A program made the translations under genes and the position numbers. A DNA stretch of 6,565 nucleotides from Zoogloeaceae bacterium (lineage in GTDB: Bacteria > Pseudomonadota > Gammaproteobacteria > Burkholderiales > Rhodocyclaceae): assembly GCA_031290955.1 (NCBI GenBank), contig JAISLJ010000099.1:1-6565 (forward strand). Reading direction: 5' to 3'. The notes under the pieces were generated by a model, which worked only from the letters and a program-made list of their open reading frames with translations, was not told the DNA's origin and did not search any database. Each line of letters begins with the position of its first letter. Position 1 is the first letter of the stretch. Shown one piece after another: positions 1 to 6,418 of the stretch.

Positions 1-1701
1 GAGGACGGCGGCTTCCTCGCCACGCCCGCCTGGCGGGTCTTGTCCGAGGAAATCGATTGGGGGGACGGCACGTGCTTTTTTGCGCCCAATCCCGGCGCGC
101 TGTATCCGGCAGTGTTTGAACTCGCGGAACGCGCGCTGGCGGCCGCCAAATCCGTGCGCGGTTTTGCGCAAAACACGCAGGAAGGCTGGCGTTGCTCGCT
201 CACCGGCGAAGCGGAATGGCTGACCACGGATCGCGAGCAACTCAAGCGCAGTTATCGCTCGCAAAAAGACACCTTGTGGGCAAGAATCGCCGCCAGGAAA
301 CCTGCTTGGGCGAAGAAGGGCGAGCATCTTTCCGCCCTGCCCGCCATCAAGCGTTTATGGCCGACGATTTTTGCCGAGGAGGTCGGCAAGGCTTTGAATC
401 CCGGCGATGACGGAAGCGGAAAAGCCCTTCGCTTTGTCGTTTCCACCCATACCATGGCGCTGGCGCATCAGCTCGATCAATGGCTGGAGCATGGCGATCT
501 CACGGCGGCGAGCGCGGCGCAAGCGATTGCAGGCGCCGATCCTGTCGCCTTGCCGCGCAAGCTGACGCGCAAATACGCCCAATCTCCGGCCCTGTCCGAC
601 GCCAAGCGCCTGCCGGGATTGCTGGAAGCCGCGCGCGATGCCGATGACGAAAGCGCGCTGGAACAGGCGCAAAAACGGGTGCGCGACACCCTGGGCGGCA
701 CGCGGCTGGAAACCTACTACGCCCTCATCATGATGGACGGCGACCGCATGGGCGCGATTCTTTCCGGCGATGAAAAGAACCAGATCGACTACCGCGCGAG
801 CTTCCATCCGCAAGTACGGCAAGGCTTTGACGCCAAGGCCGCCGCGCAACCGCACATCAAGGCATACGGGGAGCAAAAACGTCCGCTGTCTCCCAACCGT
901 CATCTGGCGATTTCCGGCGCGCTCAACGATTTTTCGCAAACCATGGTGCGGCACGTGGTGGAAAGCGAATACCTTGGCCGCGTCATCTACGCGGGCGGCG
1001 ACGATGTGCTCGCCATGCTGCCGGTGGCCGATCTGCTTGCCGCCATGCAACGGCTGCGGCAAGCGTACAGCGGCGATTGCCCCGAAGACGGCGAGATCGA
1101 CGGGAAACAGGCGAGGGAGAGAGACAAACTCCTGTGCAAGAACGGTTTCGCCTGCCTGAACGGGCGGCTCATGCGCACGATGGGCGAAAACGCCACCGCC
1201 AGTTGCGGCGCGGTGATCGCGCACCATCAGGCCCCACTGGGCGCGGTGATGCGTGAACTGCGCGCCGCCGAAAAACGCGCCAAGGCCGAAGGCGGGCGCG
1301 ACGCGTTTTCGCTGACCGTCATCAAGCGTTCCGGCGGGGCGCTTACCCTGACCGATCATTGGGGCAAGGCGCTCAAGGTATTGGACACGCTTATCGCGTT
1401 CTTGCGCGATAACGATGTTTCCCGCCGCGCGGTCTATCACACCCTGGAATGGCTGAAGGACTTGCCCGAAGCGGCGGATAACCCGGAATTGTTGCAAGGA
1501 ATGCTCGCCTATCAACTGGAGCGGCAATCCGGCGGACAGGGGAAACCGCTGGACGCGGCGGGACTCGCGCAGCAACTGACTGTGCTGACATTGCAACAGG
1601 GCAAGGATAAACAACGCAAATGGCTGGAAAACTTTCTCACCGTCGGCGAATTCCTCGCCCGCGAGATCCGGTCTGTCCCCAATCAAGGAGAGCGCGCATG
1701 A
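1..1701 (+). CDS. cmr2: Cmr2 (Cas10), type III-B CRISPR large subunit, 5'-truncated by window edge
   Basis: This is the large subunit of the Cmr interference complex. Family knowledge: target-RNA binding switches on its palm domain, which makes cyclic oligoadenylate from ATP. The frame is open from base 1, so the TTG at 40 is not taken as a start; 566 residues are visible. Using visible-fragment numbering, a zinc-ribbon-like region runs over about residues 60-120, a first palm-type segment holds DGDR at 246-249, and the cyclase motif GGDD is at 332-335 within YAGGDDVLAML. A following conserved block reads TASCG then AHHQAPLGAVMRELRAAEKR, and a helical C-terminal domain ends the protein. The intact GGDD predicts active cyclase. 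Any N-terminal HD nuclease domain lies outside the window and cannot be judged. The zinc-ribbon-like segment keeps one cysteine (C65) but has T68, S111 and P114 where cysteines might be expected. It overlaps cmr3 by four bases. Identification is confident from motifs and context. Confidence 0.95.
   Translation, partial: EDGGFLATPAWRVLSEEIDWGDGTCFFAPNPGALYPAVFELAERALAAAKSVRGFAQNTQEGWRCSLTGEAEWLTTDREQLKRSYRSQKDTLWARIAARKPAWAKKGEHLSALPAIKRLWPTIFAEEVGKALNPGDDGSGKALRFVVSTHTMALAHQLDQWLEHGDLTAASAAQAIAGADPVALPRKLTRKYAQSPALSDAKRLPGLLEAARDADDESALEQAQKRVRDTLGGTRLETYYALIMMDGDRMGAILSGDEKNQIDYRASFHPQVRQGFDAKAAAQPHIKAYGEQKRPLSPNRHLAISGALNDFSQTMVRHVVESEYLGRVIYAGGDDVLAMLPVADLLAAMQRLRQAYSGDCPEDGEIDGKQARERDKLLCKNGFACLNGRLMRTMGENATASCGAVIAHHQAPLGAVMRELRAAEKRAKAEGGRDAFSLTVIKRSGGALTLTDHWGKALKVLDTLIAFLRDNDVSRRAVYHTLEWLKDLPEAADNPELLQGMLAYQLERQSGGQGKPLDAAGLAQQLTVLTLQQGKDKQRKWLENFLTVGEFLAREIRSVPNQGERA
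1685..1690 (+). promoter_or_regulatory. Shine-Dalgarno of cmr3, deciding its start
   Basis: AAGGAG lies 7 bases before the ATG at 1698, inside the last codons of cmr2. It fixes the cmr3 start at 1698 rather than at the longer in-frame opening near 1620, whose first 26 residues are arginine-rich and lack family resemblance. The stop of cmr2 overlaps this ATG, which suggests translational coupling. Confidence 0.8.
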
Positions 1702-2849
1702 GCACCTTTTTCCTGGAGCCGCTGGATGTGCTCTTTCTGCGTGGCAACAAACTTTTCGGCGATCCCGGCAGTTATGGTGACGCGCAAATGCCGCCGAATC
1801 CATCGGTCGCCGCCGGCGCCATCCGCAGCCGGATATTGGTTGACGCAGGCATTGATCTGGCCGCCTTCGCGCGCGGCGAAGTTCCGCATCCCGTCCTGGG
1901 GACGTCGCGACAGCCGGGGGAATTTGCCCTGACCGCCTTTCATCTGGCGCGGCGGAAAGAGGATGGAACGATAGAACCGTTTTTTGCTTCGCCTGCCGAT
2001 CTTGTGCTCACGACCAATGAACAGGGCGATGCGCTGCGGGAGGTGCGGGCAGTGCATCCCAGGGCCATGGCGCACGGTATCCAAAGCAACTACCCCCTCG
2101 CGCATTGGCCTGTCCTGGCGCAAGCGGAGCGCGGCAAACCCGCCGCCGGATACTGCTTGACCCTCGCCGGATGGCAGACCGTATTGCGTGGAGAATTGCC
2201 GAGCGACACGCAACAGCATTGGCGGAAAATCTCCGAACTCTGGCGCGTAGACGAGCGTGTCGGCATCGGCATGGATACCGCGACCCGCAGCGTCGTCGAA
2301 GGCCGGCTGTTTACCGTACAGGTCGTTGCGCCCCAACCGGGCATGGGTTTTCTTGCCACCGTCACCGACGCGGAACTCCCCAAAGGGGGGGCACTGCGCT
2401 TTGGCGGCGATGGACGCGCCGTCGCCGTCCTCCGGGCGGATGTCCCGCTGCCCGAACCCGACTACGCCGCGCTCGCGCGCGCCCGCCGTTGCCGCCTCAT
2501 CCTCGCCAGCCCCGGCGTTTTTGCGGCAGGCTGGCTGCCCGCGGGCGCGGCGCCCGTGGAAGGCAACACCGCCGCCTTCGCGCTGCATGGCGTGCGGGGG
2601 AAAATCACCGCGGCGGCGGTTCCCCGCTTCGAGACGATTTCCGGCTGGGATTTGGCGAACTGGCGCCCCAAACCCGCGCAACGCGCCGTTCCCACGGGCA
2701 GCGTCTATTGGCTGGACGAACTCGAAGCGGATGCGGACTCCCTGCGCGCACTGGCGGAACAGGGACTCTGGCCGGAAACGCCAACCCCGGAAGATCGCCT
2801 GCGCCGCGCCGAAGGATTCAACCGCTGCGCGCTGGCGGCGTGGAATTGA
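1698..2849 (+). CDS. cmr3: Cmr3, type III-B RAMP subunit (Cas5-like)
   Basis: Cmr3 is the Cas5-like RAMP protein that binds the crRNA 5' tag and pairs with Cmr2 at the foot of the complex (family knowledge). The 383-residue protein opens with the typical block FFLEPLDVLFLRGNKLFGD at residues 4-22, then MPPNPSVAAGAIRSR at 31-45. Mid-protein signatures are ERVGIGMD (186-193) and EGRLF (201-205). The C-terminal part has GWD at 316-318 and VPTGSVYW at 331-338, the usual Cmr3 closing motif. Length is normal for proteobacterial members. The start is set by AAGGAG and the four-base ATGA overlap with cmr2. The following gene is not cmr4, as would be usual, but an antitoxin-like gene 19 bases downstream. 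No frameshift or missing block is seen, so the adjoining insertion did not damage this gene. Confidence 0.95.
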   Translation: MSTFFLEPLDVLFLRGNKLFGDPGSYGDAQMPPNPSVAAGAIRSRILVDAGIDLAAFARGEVPHPVLGTSRQPGEFALTAFHLARRKEDGTIEPFFASPADLVLTTNEQGDALREVRAVHPRAMAHGIQSNYPLAHWPVLAQAERGKPAAGYCLTLAGWQTVLRGELPSDTQQHWRKISELWRVDERVGIGMDTATRSVVEGRLFTVQVVAPQPGMGFLATVTDAELPKGGALRFGGDGRAVAVLRADVPLPEPDYAALARARRCRLILASPGVFAAGWLPAGAAPVEGNTAAFALHGVRGKITAAAVPRFETISGWDLANWRPKPAQRAVPTGSVYWLDELEADADSLRALAEQGLWPETPTPEDRLRRAEGFNRCALAAWN

Positions 2850-2855
2850 AGACGC

Positions 2856-2863
2856 AAGGAGAG
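2856..2863 (+). promoter_or_regulatory. Shine-Dalgarno of the antitoxin-like gene
   Basis: AAGGAGAG sits 5 bases before the ATG at 2869, in the short gap after the cmr3 stop. It supports the 81-residue start rather than the longer upstream extension of this frame, which overlaps cmr3 out of frame and is arginine/proline-rich noise. Confidence 0.75.
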
Positions 2864-2868
2864 CCATC

Positions 2869-3114
2869 ATGCAAGCCTACAAATGCAAGGCCCGCATCCC
2901 GGACAACCATCGCCTTGAAATCACCCTGCCGGAGAATTTTCCGGAGGGCGAAGCGGAAGTGATCGTTCTGATGAAAACGGAGACGACACCCGCTCCCGGC
3001 ATGTCCTTGCGCGAATTTACCGCCTGGCTCGAACAGCAACCGCCGGGACCGCACAGCGAGGAAGAAATTGAAGCGTGGATTCGTGAAGAACGCAGCGATT
3101 GGGGAGAGGATTGA
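2869..3114 (+). CDS. Small VapB-like antitoxin candidate, partner of the PIN protein
   Basis: An 81-residue acidic protein. Residues 1-35 (with HRLEITLPENFPEGEAEVIVL) look like short beta strands, as in the N-terminal dimerising or DNA-binding parts of small antitoxins. A linker follows at about 37-45. Residues 46-81 form a predicted helical acidic tail (SLREFTAWLEQQ, then SEEEIEAWIREERSDWGE). A tail of this kind is what many antitoxins insert into the active site of their PIN toxin. I cannot assign a named fold family such as AbrB or RHH. The antitoxin call rests on size, order and the one-base overlap with the PIN gene, antitoxin first, toxin second, which is the classic vapBC arrangement. 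It probably shares the cmr transcript, and its own promoter could only lie inside cmr3. It could also be an unrelated small cas-associated protein. Confidence 0.72.
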   Translation: MQAYKCKARIPDNHRLEITLPENFPEGEAEVIVLMKTETTPAPGMSLREFTAWLEQQPPGPHSEEEIEAWIREERSDWGED

Positions 3115-3515
3115 TGCGCGCCTATCTTGATAGCTGTGTGTTGATCCATCTCGTCGAGCAGAGTCCCCGGCAAGGCGCCATGATCAAGGCCGCGCTGAAA
3201 CGACATGGCGCGCGAATGCAAATCTGCTGGACGGCGCTGACACGTCTGGAATGTCGCACCCGTCCACTGCGCGAGAATAACCGCATCCTGTTGGCGCGCT
3301 TCGACGCATTTTTCACGCAAGCCGATGCGGTATTTTTCGATCTCGCCACGAATATCTATGAATTCGCCACGGAACTTCGCGCCCGCCACCGCCTGAAAAC
3401 GCCCGACGCCCTGCATCTGGCGGCGGCCATTGAAGGCGGTTGCGATGAATTCTGGACGAACGACACCCGTTTGGACGCCGCCGCCAGCGCCCATCTGCGC
3501 ACCGTGATTTTTTGA
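3114..3515 (+). CDS. VapC-like PIN-domain ribonuclease (toxin candidate)
   Basis: A 133-residue single-domain PIN protein. The four acidic positions that hold the divalent metals in PIN nucleases are all visible: D6 in YLDSCVLIHL, E46 in LTRLEC, D98 in TPDALHLAAAI and D117 in FWTND. It is therefore predicted to be catalytically competent. VapC-type toxins cut tRNA or rRNA and stop translation when their antitoxin is lost (family knowledge); this protein's own target is unknown. The ATG at 3114 overlaps the antitoxin stop by one base (TGATG), with a purine-rich GGGGAGAGG just upstream, so translation is probably coupled. The upstream TTG at 3099 would add only five residues and is less likely. 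The gene sits between cmr3 and cmr4, and no CARF or other sensing domain is fused to it, so direct control by cyclic oligoadenylate is not indicated. Confidence 0.88.
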   Translation: MRAYLDSCVLIHLVEQSPRQGAMIKAALKRHGARMQICWTALTRLECRTRPLRENNRILLARFDAFFTQADAVFFDLATNIYEFATELRARHRLKTPDALHLAAAIEGGCDEFWTNDTRLDAAASAHLRTVIF

Positions 3516-3518
3516 TTG

Positions 3519-3526
3519 AAAGGAAG
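3519..3526 (+). promoter_or_regulatory. Shine-Dalgarno of cmr4, deciding its start
   Basis: AAAGGAAG lies 4 bases before the ATG at 3531 (7 bases counting from the AAAGGA core at 3519-3524 to the ATG would be 6). It lies within the 15-base gap after the PIN gene stop. It favours the ATG at 3531 over the TTG at 3516, which would place this Shine-Dalgarno inside the coding region. Confidence 0.72.
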
Positions 3527-3530
3527 AACC

Positions 3531-4505
3531 ATGTTTGAACAACACGCCGCCCTCTTTCTCTACACCGTCAGCCCCGTACATATGGGCGCGGGACAGGCCA
3601 TCGGGGTCATCGACAATCCCATCCAGCGCGAACGCCACACCCGCTATCCCAGCTTTGCCGGTTCCGGCATCAAGGGCGCGGCGCGGCACGGTTTCGAAGT
3701 CTTGTTCAACGGCACGAACGCGAGCCTCGACCTGCTTTTTGGCCCGGAAGCAGGCAGCGACACCTTGCATGCGGGCGCGGTGAGTTTCGGCGACGCGCAG
3801 CTCATCGCCCTGCCGGTTCGCAGTCTGCGCGAAGGTTATGTCTACGCCACCTGCCCGCAGGCGCTGGCACGGACGCGGCGGCTTCTGGAATTGATTGGCG
3901 CCAAGGCGGATTGGCCATTGTCCGCCGTGGAAAAAGATCAACAACGCCCAGTCGTCAATCCTACCGGGAATCAAGCCAGAGATTCTGCTGACGTGAAAGA
4001 AAAGCAACAACCATGCTTGGTCGTCAATCCCGCCTTGCTTTCCCCCGGCGGCAAACTGCATCTGGAAGCCTTTGAATACCCGGCGCGCGTTTCCGAACCT
4101 CTGGCGGAAGTCGCTGCCGACCTTGCCAACCGCGCCCTGCCGGATGTCGCGGCATACGCCTTCTTCCGCGAAAAGCTGAAAAAGGATCTGGTTGTGCTCT
4201 CCGACACCGATTTTTCCTACTTCGCCGAGTACGCCACCTTGGTGGAAACGCATGTGCGCATTGACGAGAACACCGGCACGGCCAGCGACGGCGGCCTGTT
4301 CTATACCGAAAACCTACCGCCCGAATCCCTGCTCGTCGCCCCCATGCTGACCAGCAAGACACGAACCGGAAAAGGCAAGGAAAACGAGCTGTGCGCCGAA
4401 GCCGTGATGTCGCACGTCAAGGCCGCGCTTGACGGCAAGCTCCTGCAAATCGGCGGCGACGCGACCACCGGGCGCGGCCTGATCGTTGCGCGTGTGGAGG
4501 GATGA
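3531..4505 (+). CDS. cmr4: Cmr4, type III-B backbone RAMP and target-RNA nuclease (Cas7-like)
   Basis: Cmr4 polymerises along the crRNA and cuts the bound target RNA at 6-nt intervals (family knowledge). This copy has 324 residues. The N-terminal RAMP block runs TVSPVHMGAGQAIGVID then NPIQRERHTRYP, with D28 at the position of the catalytic aspartate known in archaeal Cmr4 proteins. The G-rich loop is at SGIKG (45-49), and the C-terminal motif GGDATTGRG is at 308-316. The catalytic site therefore looks intact. One oddity is a charged, glutamine-rich stretch at about residues 133-170, where a VVNP motif occurs twice (141-144 and 164-167) with similar flanks, suggesting an in-frame internal duplication in a variable loop. 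It starts 15 bases after the PIN gene and has GGAGGG for cmr5 in its final codons. Confidence 0.96.
   Translation: MFEQHAALFLYTVSPVHMGAGQAIGVIDNPIQRERHTRYPSFAGSGIKGAARHGFEVLFNGTNASLDLLFGPEAGSDTLHAGAVSFGDAQLIALPVRSLREGYVYATCPQALARTRRLLELIGAKADWPLSAVEKDQQRPVVNPTGNQARDSADVKEKQQPCLVVNPALLSPGGKLHLEAFEYPARVSEPLAEVAADLANRALPDVAAYAFFREKLKKDLVVLSDTDFSYFAEYATLVETHVRIDENTGTASDGGLFYTENLPPESLLVAPMLTSKTRTGKGKENELCAEAVMSHVKAALDGKLLQIGGDATTGRGLIVARVEG
3932..4030 (+). repeat. Imperfect direct repeat inside cmr4
   Basis: Two similar units, 3932-3961 and 4000-4030, share AAAAG, CAACAA and an exact 11-mer GTCGTCAATCC. The 11-mers start 69 bases apart (3951 and 4020), a multiple of three. Both units are read in the same frame and give QQ-P-VVNP-type peptides. 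The sequence between and after the units is not repeated. This looks like an old tandem duplication or small in-frame insertion that was tolerated in a surface loop of Cmr4. Confidence 0.55.
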
Positions 4506-4508
4506 ACA

Positions 4509-4868
4509 ATGGCACAGACATTGGAACAACAACGGGCGCAACATGCCTGGACGTGCGCGCAACAAGGCATGGCCCAGCATGGCAGGGATTATGTAAACGA
4601 CGCCAAGGGATTGCCCGCGCTCATCATGAACAGCGGTTTGATGCAGGTCATGGCTTTTCTGCGTGAAAAAGGCGGTCGCCATGAAACGCTGGCCAGCCAT
4701 CTGCGCGACTGGCTGCACCAGCAATGCCAAACGCCAACGGACTTTGCGGAATTCATGCAAGTGCTGTTTACCATGGAACCGCGTTCATTCCAGAACACTA
4801 CCGCAGAAGCCCTTGCTTGGCTGAAATGGCTGCGCCAGATCGCGCCCGCCGTACAACAAGGAGAATGA
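4509..4868 (+). CDS. cmr5: Cmr5, type III-B small subunit (Cas11-like)
   Basis: Cmr5 is the small all-helical subunit that lines the inner filament of the Cmr complex beside Cmr4 and helps hold the target strand (family knowledge). The protein has 119 residues, the usual size. Recognisable segments are EQQRAQHAW near the N terminus, then KGLPALIMNSGLMQVMAFL around residues 33-51, and a C-terminal helix AEALAWLKWLRQIA. The ATG at 4509 is preceded by GGAGGG (4496-4501), which overlaps the end of cmr4. An ATG at 4502 is out of this frame. Only 3 bases separate it from the cmr4 stop, and a single base separates its stop from cmr6. Length, sequence and position between cmr4 and cmr6 agree. Confidence 0.95.
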   Translation: MAQTLEQQRAQHAWTCAQQGMAQHGRDYVNDAKGLPALIMNSGLMQVMAFLREKGGRHETLASHLRDWLHQQCQTPTDFAEFMQVLFTMEPRSFQNTTAEALAWLKWLRQIAPAVQQGE

Positions 4869-4869
4869 C

Positions 4870-6180
4870 ATGGCAATCGCTGCTATTCCCCAATATCTGG
4901 GAACGAAATTCGACACAGCCTCGCCGGCCCTGCGCTTTGGCATGTATCTACCGTTATGGGGCGTGGATCATGGAGAAAATGGTGGACAACGTCACCTTCT
5001 CTGGGAAACCCATGACATCAATTACCGCCACTCCGGCAGGAATCAAGAACTGCGCGCTTTCAGGGATGAAAACAAAACCGCTTGCCTGAAAGCCGCTTGC
5101 GCTCTGACGCCTGCCGACAAGCTTGTTCTCGAATCGCTCGTCGAACGGCAAACCGCCCTGGGCAAAGCCGCCCCAAACCTGCTGATCCTCGATGCCCAAT
5201 CCGTCGCCCCGTTCTCCACGGGTCTTGGCAACGAACACCCGCTGGAAAACGGCTTCGCCTTCCTGAATCCCTACGGTCTGCCCTACCTCCCCGGCAGCGG
5301 CGTTAAGGGCATACTGCGTCAGGTGGCGCGAGAACTGTCCAGCGGCGAATGGGGCGATAGCGCCGGCTGGTCGGAAGACAAACACTACGCACTCAAAATC
5401 GGGAAAAAAGAAATCTGGCTTTCGATGCTGGATGTCCTTTTCGGGTATGAAAGCGCGAATCATGAGAAGGAGCACGTGCGCGGCGCGCTGAGTTTCTGGG
5501 ATGTCATCCCGCGACTCGCGGGCGACCGTTTGGCCGTCGACATCATGACGCCGCACCAAAGCCATTATTATCAGAACAATCCAGCGGCGGGCAGTAATAC
5601 CCCGCATGAATCCGGCCAACCCAACCCGATCAGCTTTCTCACCGTCCCGCCCAAATCCCGTTTCGTGTTCCACGTGGACTGCGACCAGACTCACCTGCGG
5701 CGCCTCGCGCCGGAACTGGCGGAAAACGACCGCTGGCGCGGCCTCATGACCGCCGCATTCCAGCACGCCTTCGAGTGGCTCGGCTTTGGCGCGAAAACGG
5801 CGGTCGGGTATGGTGCGATGCGGGCAGACATGGAAGCGGCCGAGGAACGGCGTCGAGCACAGGCCGCTCAAGAAAATGCGGAGAAGAAACGCGCTCAAGA
5901 AGCCGCGGAAAAAGCGCGGCTCGCCACGCTGCCGGAATGGGAAAAAATTCGTACCCAGGTATTGAAGGAAAAAACCGCCGACCAAAAAGACGAAGACGCG
6001 TTGCTCAAGGCGCTGGAAGAAAAACGCTGGCCTGACGCGGATGAAGCTCGCCGGATTGCGGAAGAAGTGGCTCAAAAACTCAAGGACAGCAAGCAATGGC
6101 GGGAAAAATCCGAAAAGAAAAACCCGGAGAAGGACAAACCTTTCCAGAAGACACAACGGGTCAAGCGATTTCTTGGATAA
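4870..6180 (+). CDS. cmr6: Cmr6, type III-B RAMP subunit with long charged helical C-terminal extension
   Basis: Cmr6 is a Cas7-like RAMP that, with Cmr1, caps the 3' end of the Cmr filament (family knowledge). The 436-residue protein has a RAMP core at about residues 1-318. Visible motifs are ALRFGMYLPLWG near the N terminus, YLPGSGVKGILR (139-150, the RAMP G-loop), GALSFWDVIPR (205-215), DIMTPHQSHYY (224-234), PNPISFLTVPP (251-261) and the closing glycine-rich GFGAKTAVGYG (305-315). From about 320 to 436 it continues as an Ala/Glu/Lys/Arg-rich segment predicted to be helical, probably coiled coil, ending in a basic KTQRVKRFLG tail. Such tails are known in some bacterial Cmr6 proteins, but their role is not established. 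The start ATG has AAGGAGA at 4858-4864 and lies one base after the cmr5 stop. It is the last gene of the tightly packed operon. Confidence 0.95.
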   Translation: MAIAAIPQYLGTKFDTASPALRFGMYLPLWGVDHGENGGQRHLLWETHDINYRHSGRNQELRAFRDENKTACLKAACALTPADKLVLESLVERQTALGKAAPNLLILDAQSVAPFSTGLGNEHPLENGFAFLNPYGLPYLPGSGVKGILRQVARELSSGEWGDSAGWSEDKHYALKIGKKEIWLSMLDVLFGYESANHEKEHVRGALSFWDVIPRLAGDRLAVDIMTPHQSHYYQNNPAAGSNTPHESGQPNPISFLTVPPKSRFVFHVDCDQTHLRRLAPELAENDRWRGLMTAAFQHAFEWLGFGAKTAVGYGAMRADMEAAEERRRAQAAQENAEKKRAQEAAEKARLATLPEWEKIRTQVLKEKTADQKDEDALLKALEEKRWPDADEARRIAEEVAQKLKDSKQWREKSEKKNPEKDKPFQKTQRVKRFLG

Positions 6181-6257
6181 GGCTGAATTTCATGCGCGAC
6201 ACGTCCGGGACGCGAGAGTACGCTTGTTCTTTCTCACCGCACTCCGCTTTTCGTCTG

Positions 6258-6397
6258 TACTCGGCGGTCAGTAATTTTGTATGCATAAATATGCCAAATA
6301 CGCAAACAACTTCAGATTGCGTCATTGCCACGGCCCTTCGGGCCTCGCAATGACGACGATTTGATCCTGGTGTTTCTAAATTACTGACGACTGAGTA
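6258..6397. mobile_element. MITE-like element with imperfect 20-bp terminal inverted repeats
   Basis: The 20 bases at 6258-6277 match the reverse complement of 6378-6397 at 17 positions, including an exact 11-mer (GTCAGTAATTT at 6267-6277 against 6378-6388). Both ends finish in TA, as expected for elements of the IS630/Tc1-mariner type that duplicate TA, although TA is too short to prove a target duplication. The 140-bp interior carries no credible gene and looks more AT-rich than the coding DNA around it. It holds a 36-base palindrome. It fills most of the 238-base gap between cmr6 and csx16. The remaining flank 6181-6257 shows no gene or clear signal. It could instead be a long imperfect stem from another repeat family. 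Confidence 0.5.
6320..6355. repeat. REP-like palindrome (GTCATTGC...GCAATGAC)
   Basis: A perfect 9-bp outer stem (CGTCATTGC at 6320-6328, GCAATGACG at 6347-6355) encloses a 3x2 internal loop. Inside that is a 5-bp GC stem, GGCCC/GGGCC, closing a 3-base TTC loop. Read on the minus strand it begins GTCATTGCGAGG, a form of dispersed repeat often met between genes in proteobacterial genomes (recalled, not searched). No T-run follows on either strand, so it is not a canonical intrinsic terminator. It might still pause transcription or protect the 3' end of the cmr mRNA. Confidence 0.75.
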
Positions 6398-6418
6398 GTA
6401 CACGTAGCCCACGTTCCC

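Noticed and set aside
355..1803. Long open frame on the minus strand opposite cmr2 (482 codons)
   Set aside because: It mirrors the codon pattern of GC-rich cmr2, has no recognisable family features, and lies opposite a clearly real gene. Similar antisense frames opposite cmr3, cmr4 and cmr6 are rejected for the same reason.
2105..2962. Overlapping + strand frame rich in Arg and Ala across cmr3 and the antitoxin gene
   Set aside because: Its composition is that of an out-of-frame reading of GC-rich DNA, and it overlaps two better-supported genes.
3932..4030. Mini CRISPR array (two repeats and a spacer) inside cmr4
   Set aside because: The two units are too diverged and differ in length, they stay in the cmr4 frame, and neither has the form of a CRISPR repeat. 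No CRISPR array is visible anywhere in the window.
6192..6353. Possible 53-residue protein in the cmr6-csx16 gap
   Set aside because: It reads through one inverted repeat and half of the REP-like palindrome, has no Shine-Dalgarno, and shows no protein-like features. It is better explained as a translated repeat.
6320..6355. Intrinsic transcription terminator
   Set aside because: The hairpin is strong, but no T-run follows it on either strand. A REP-like repeat explains it better.
6258..6418. A sigma70-type promoter for csx16
   Set aside because: AT-rich patches exist (for example around 6278-6300 and 6361-6383), but no pair of -35 and -10 boxes with proper spacing is convincing.
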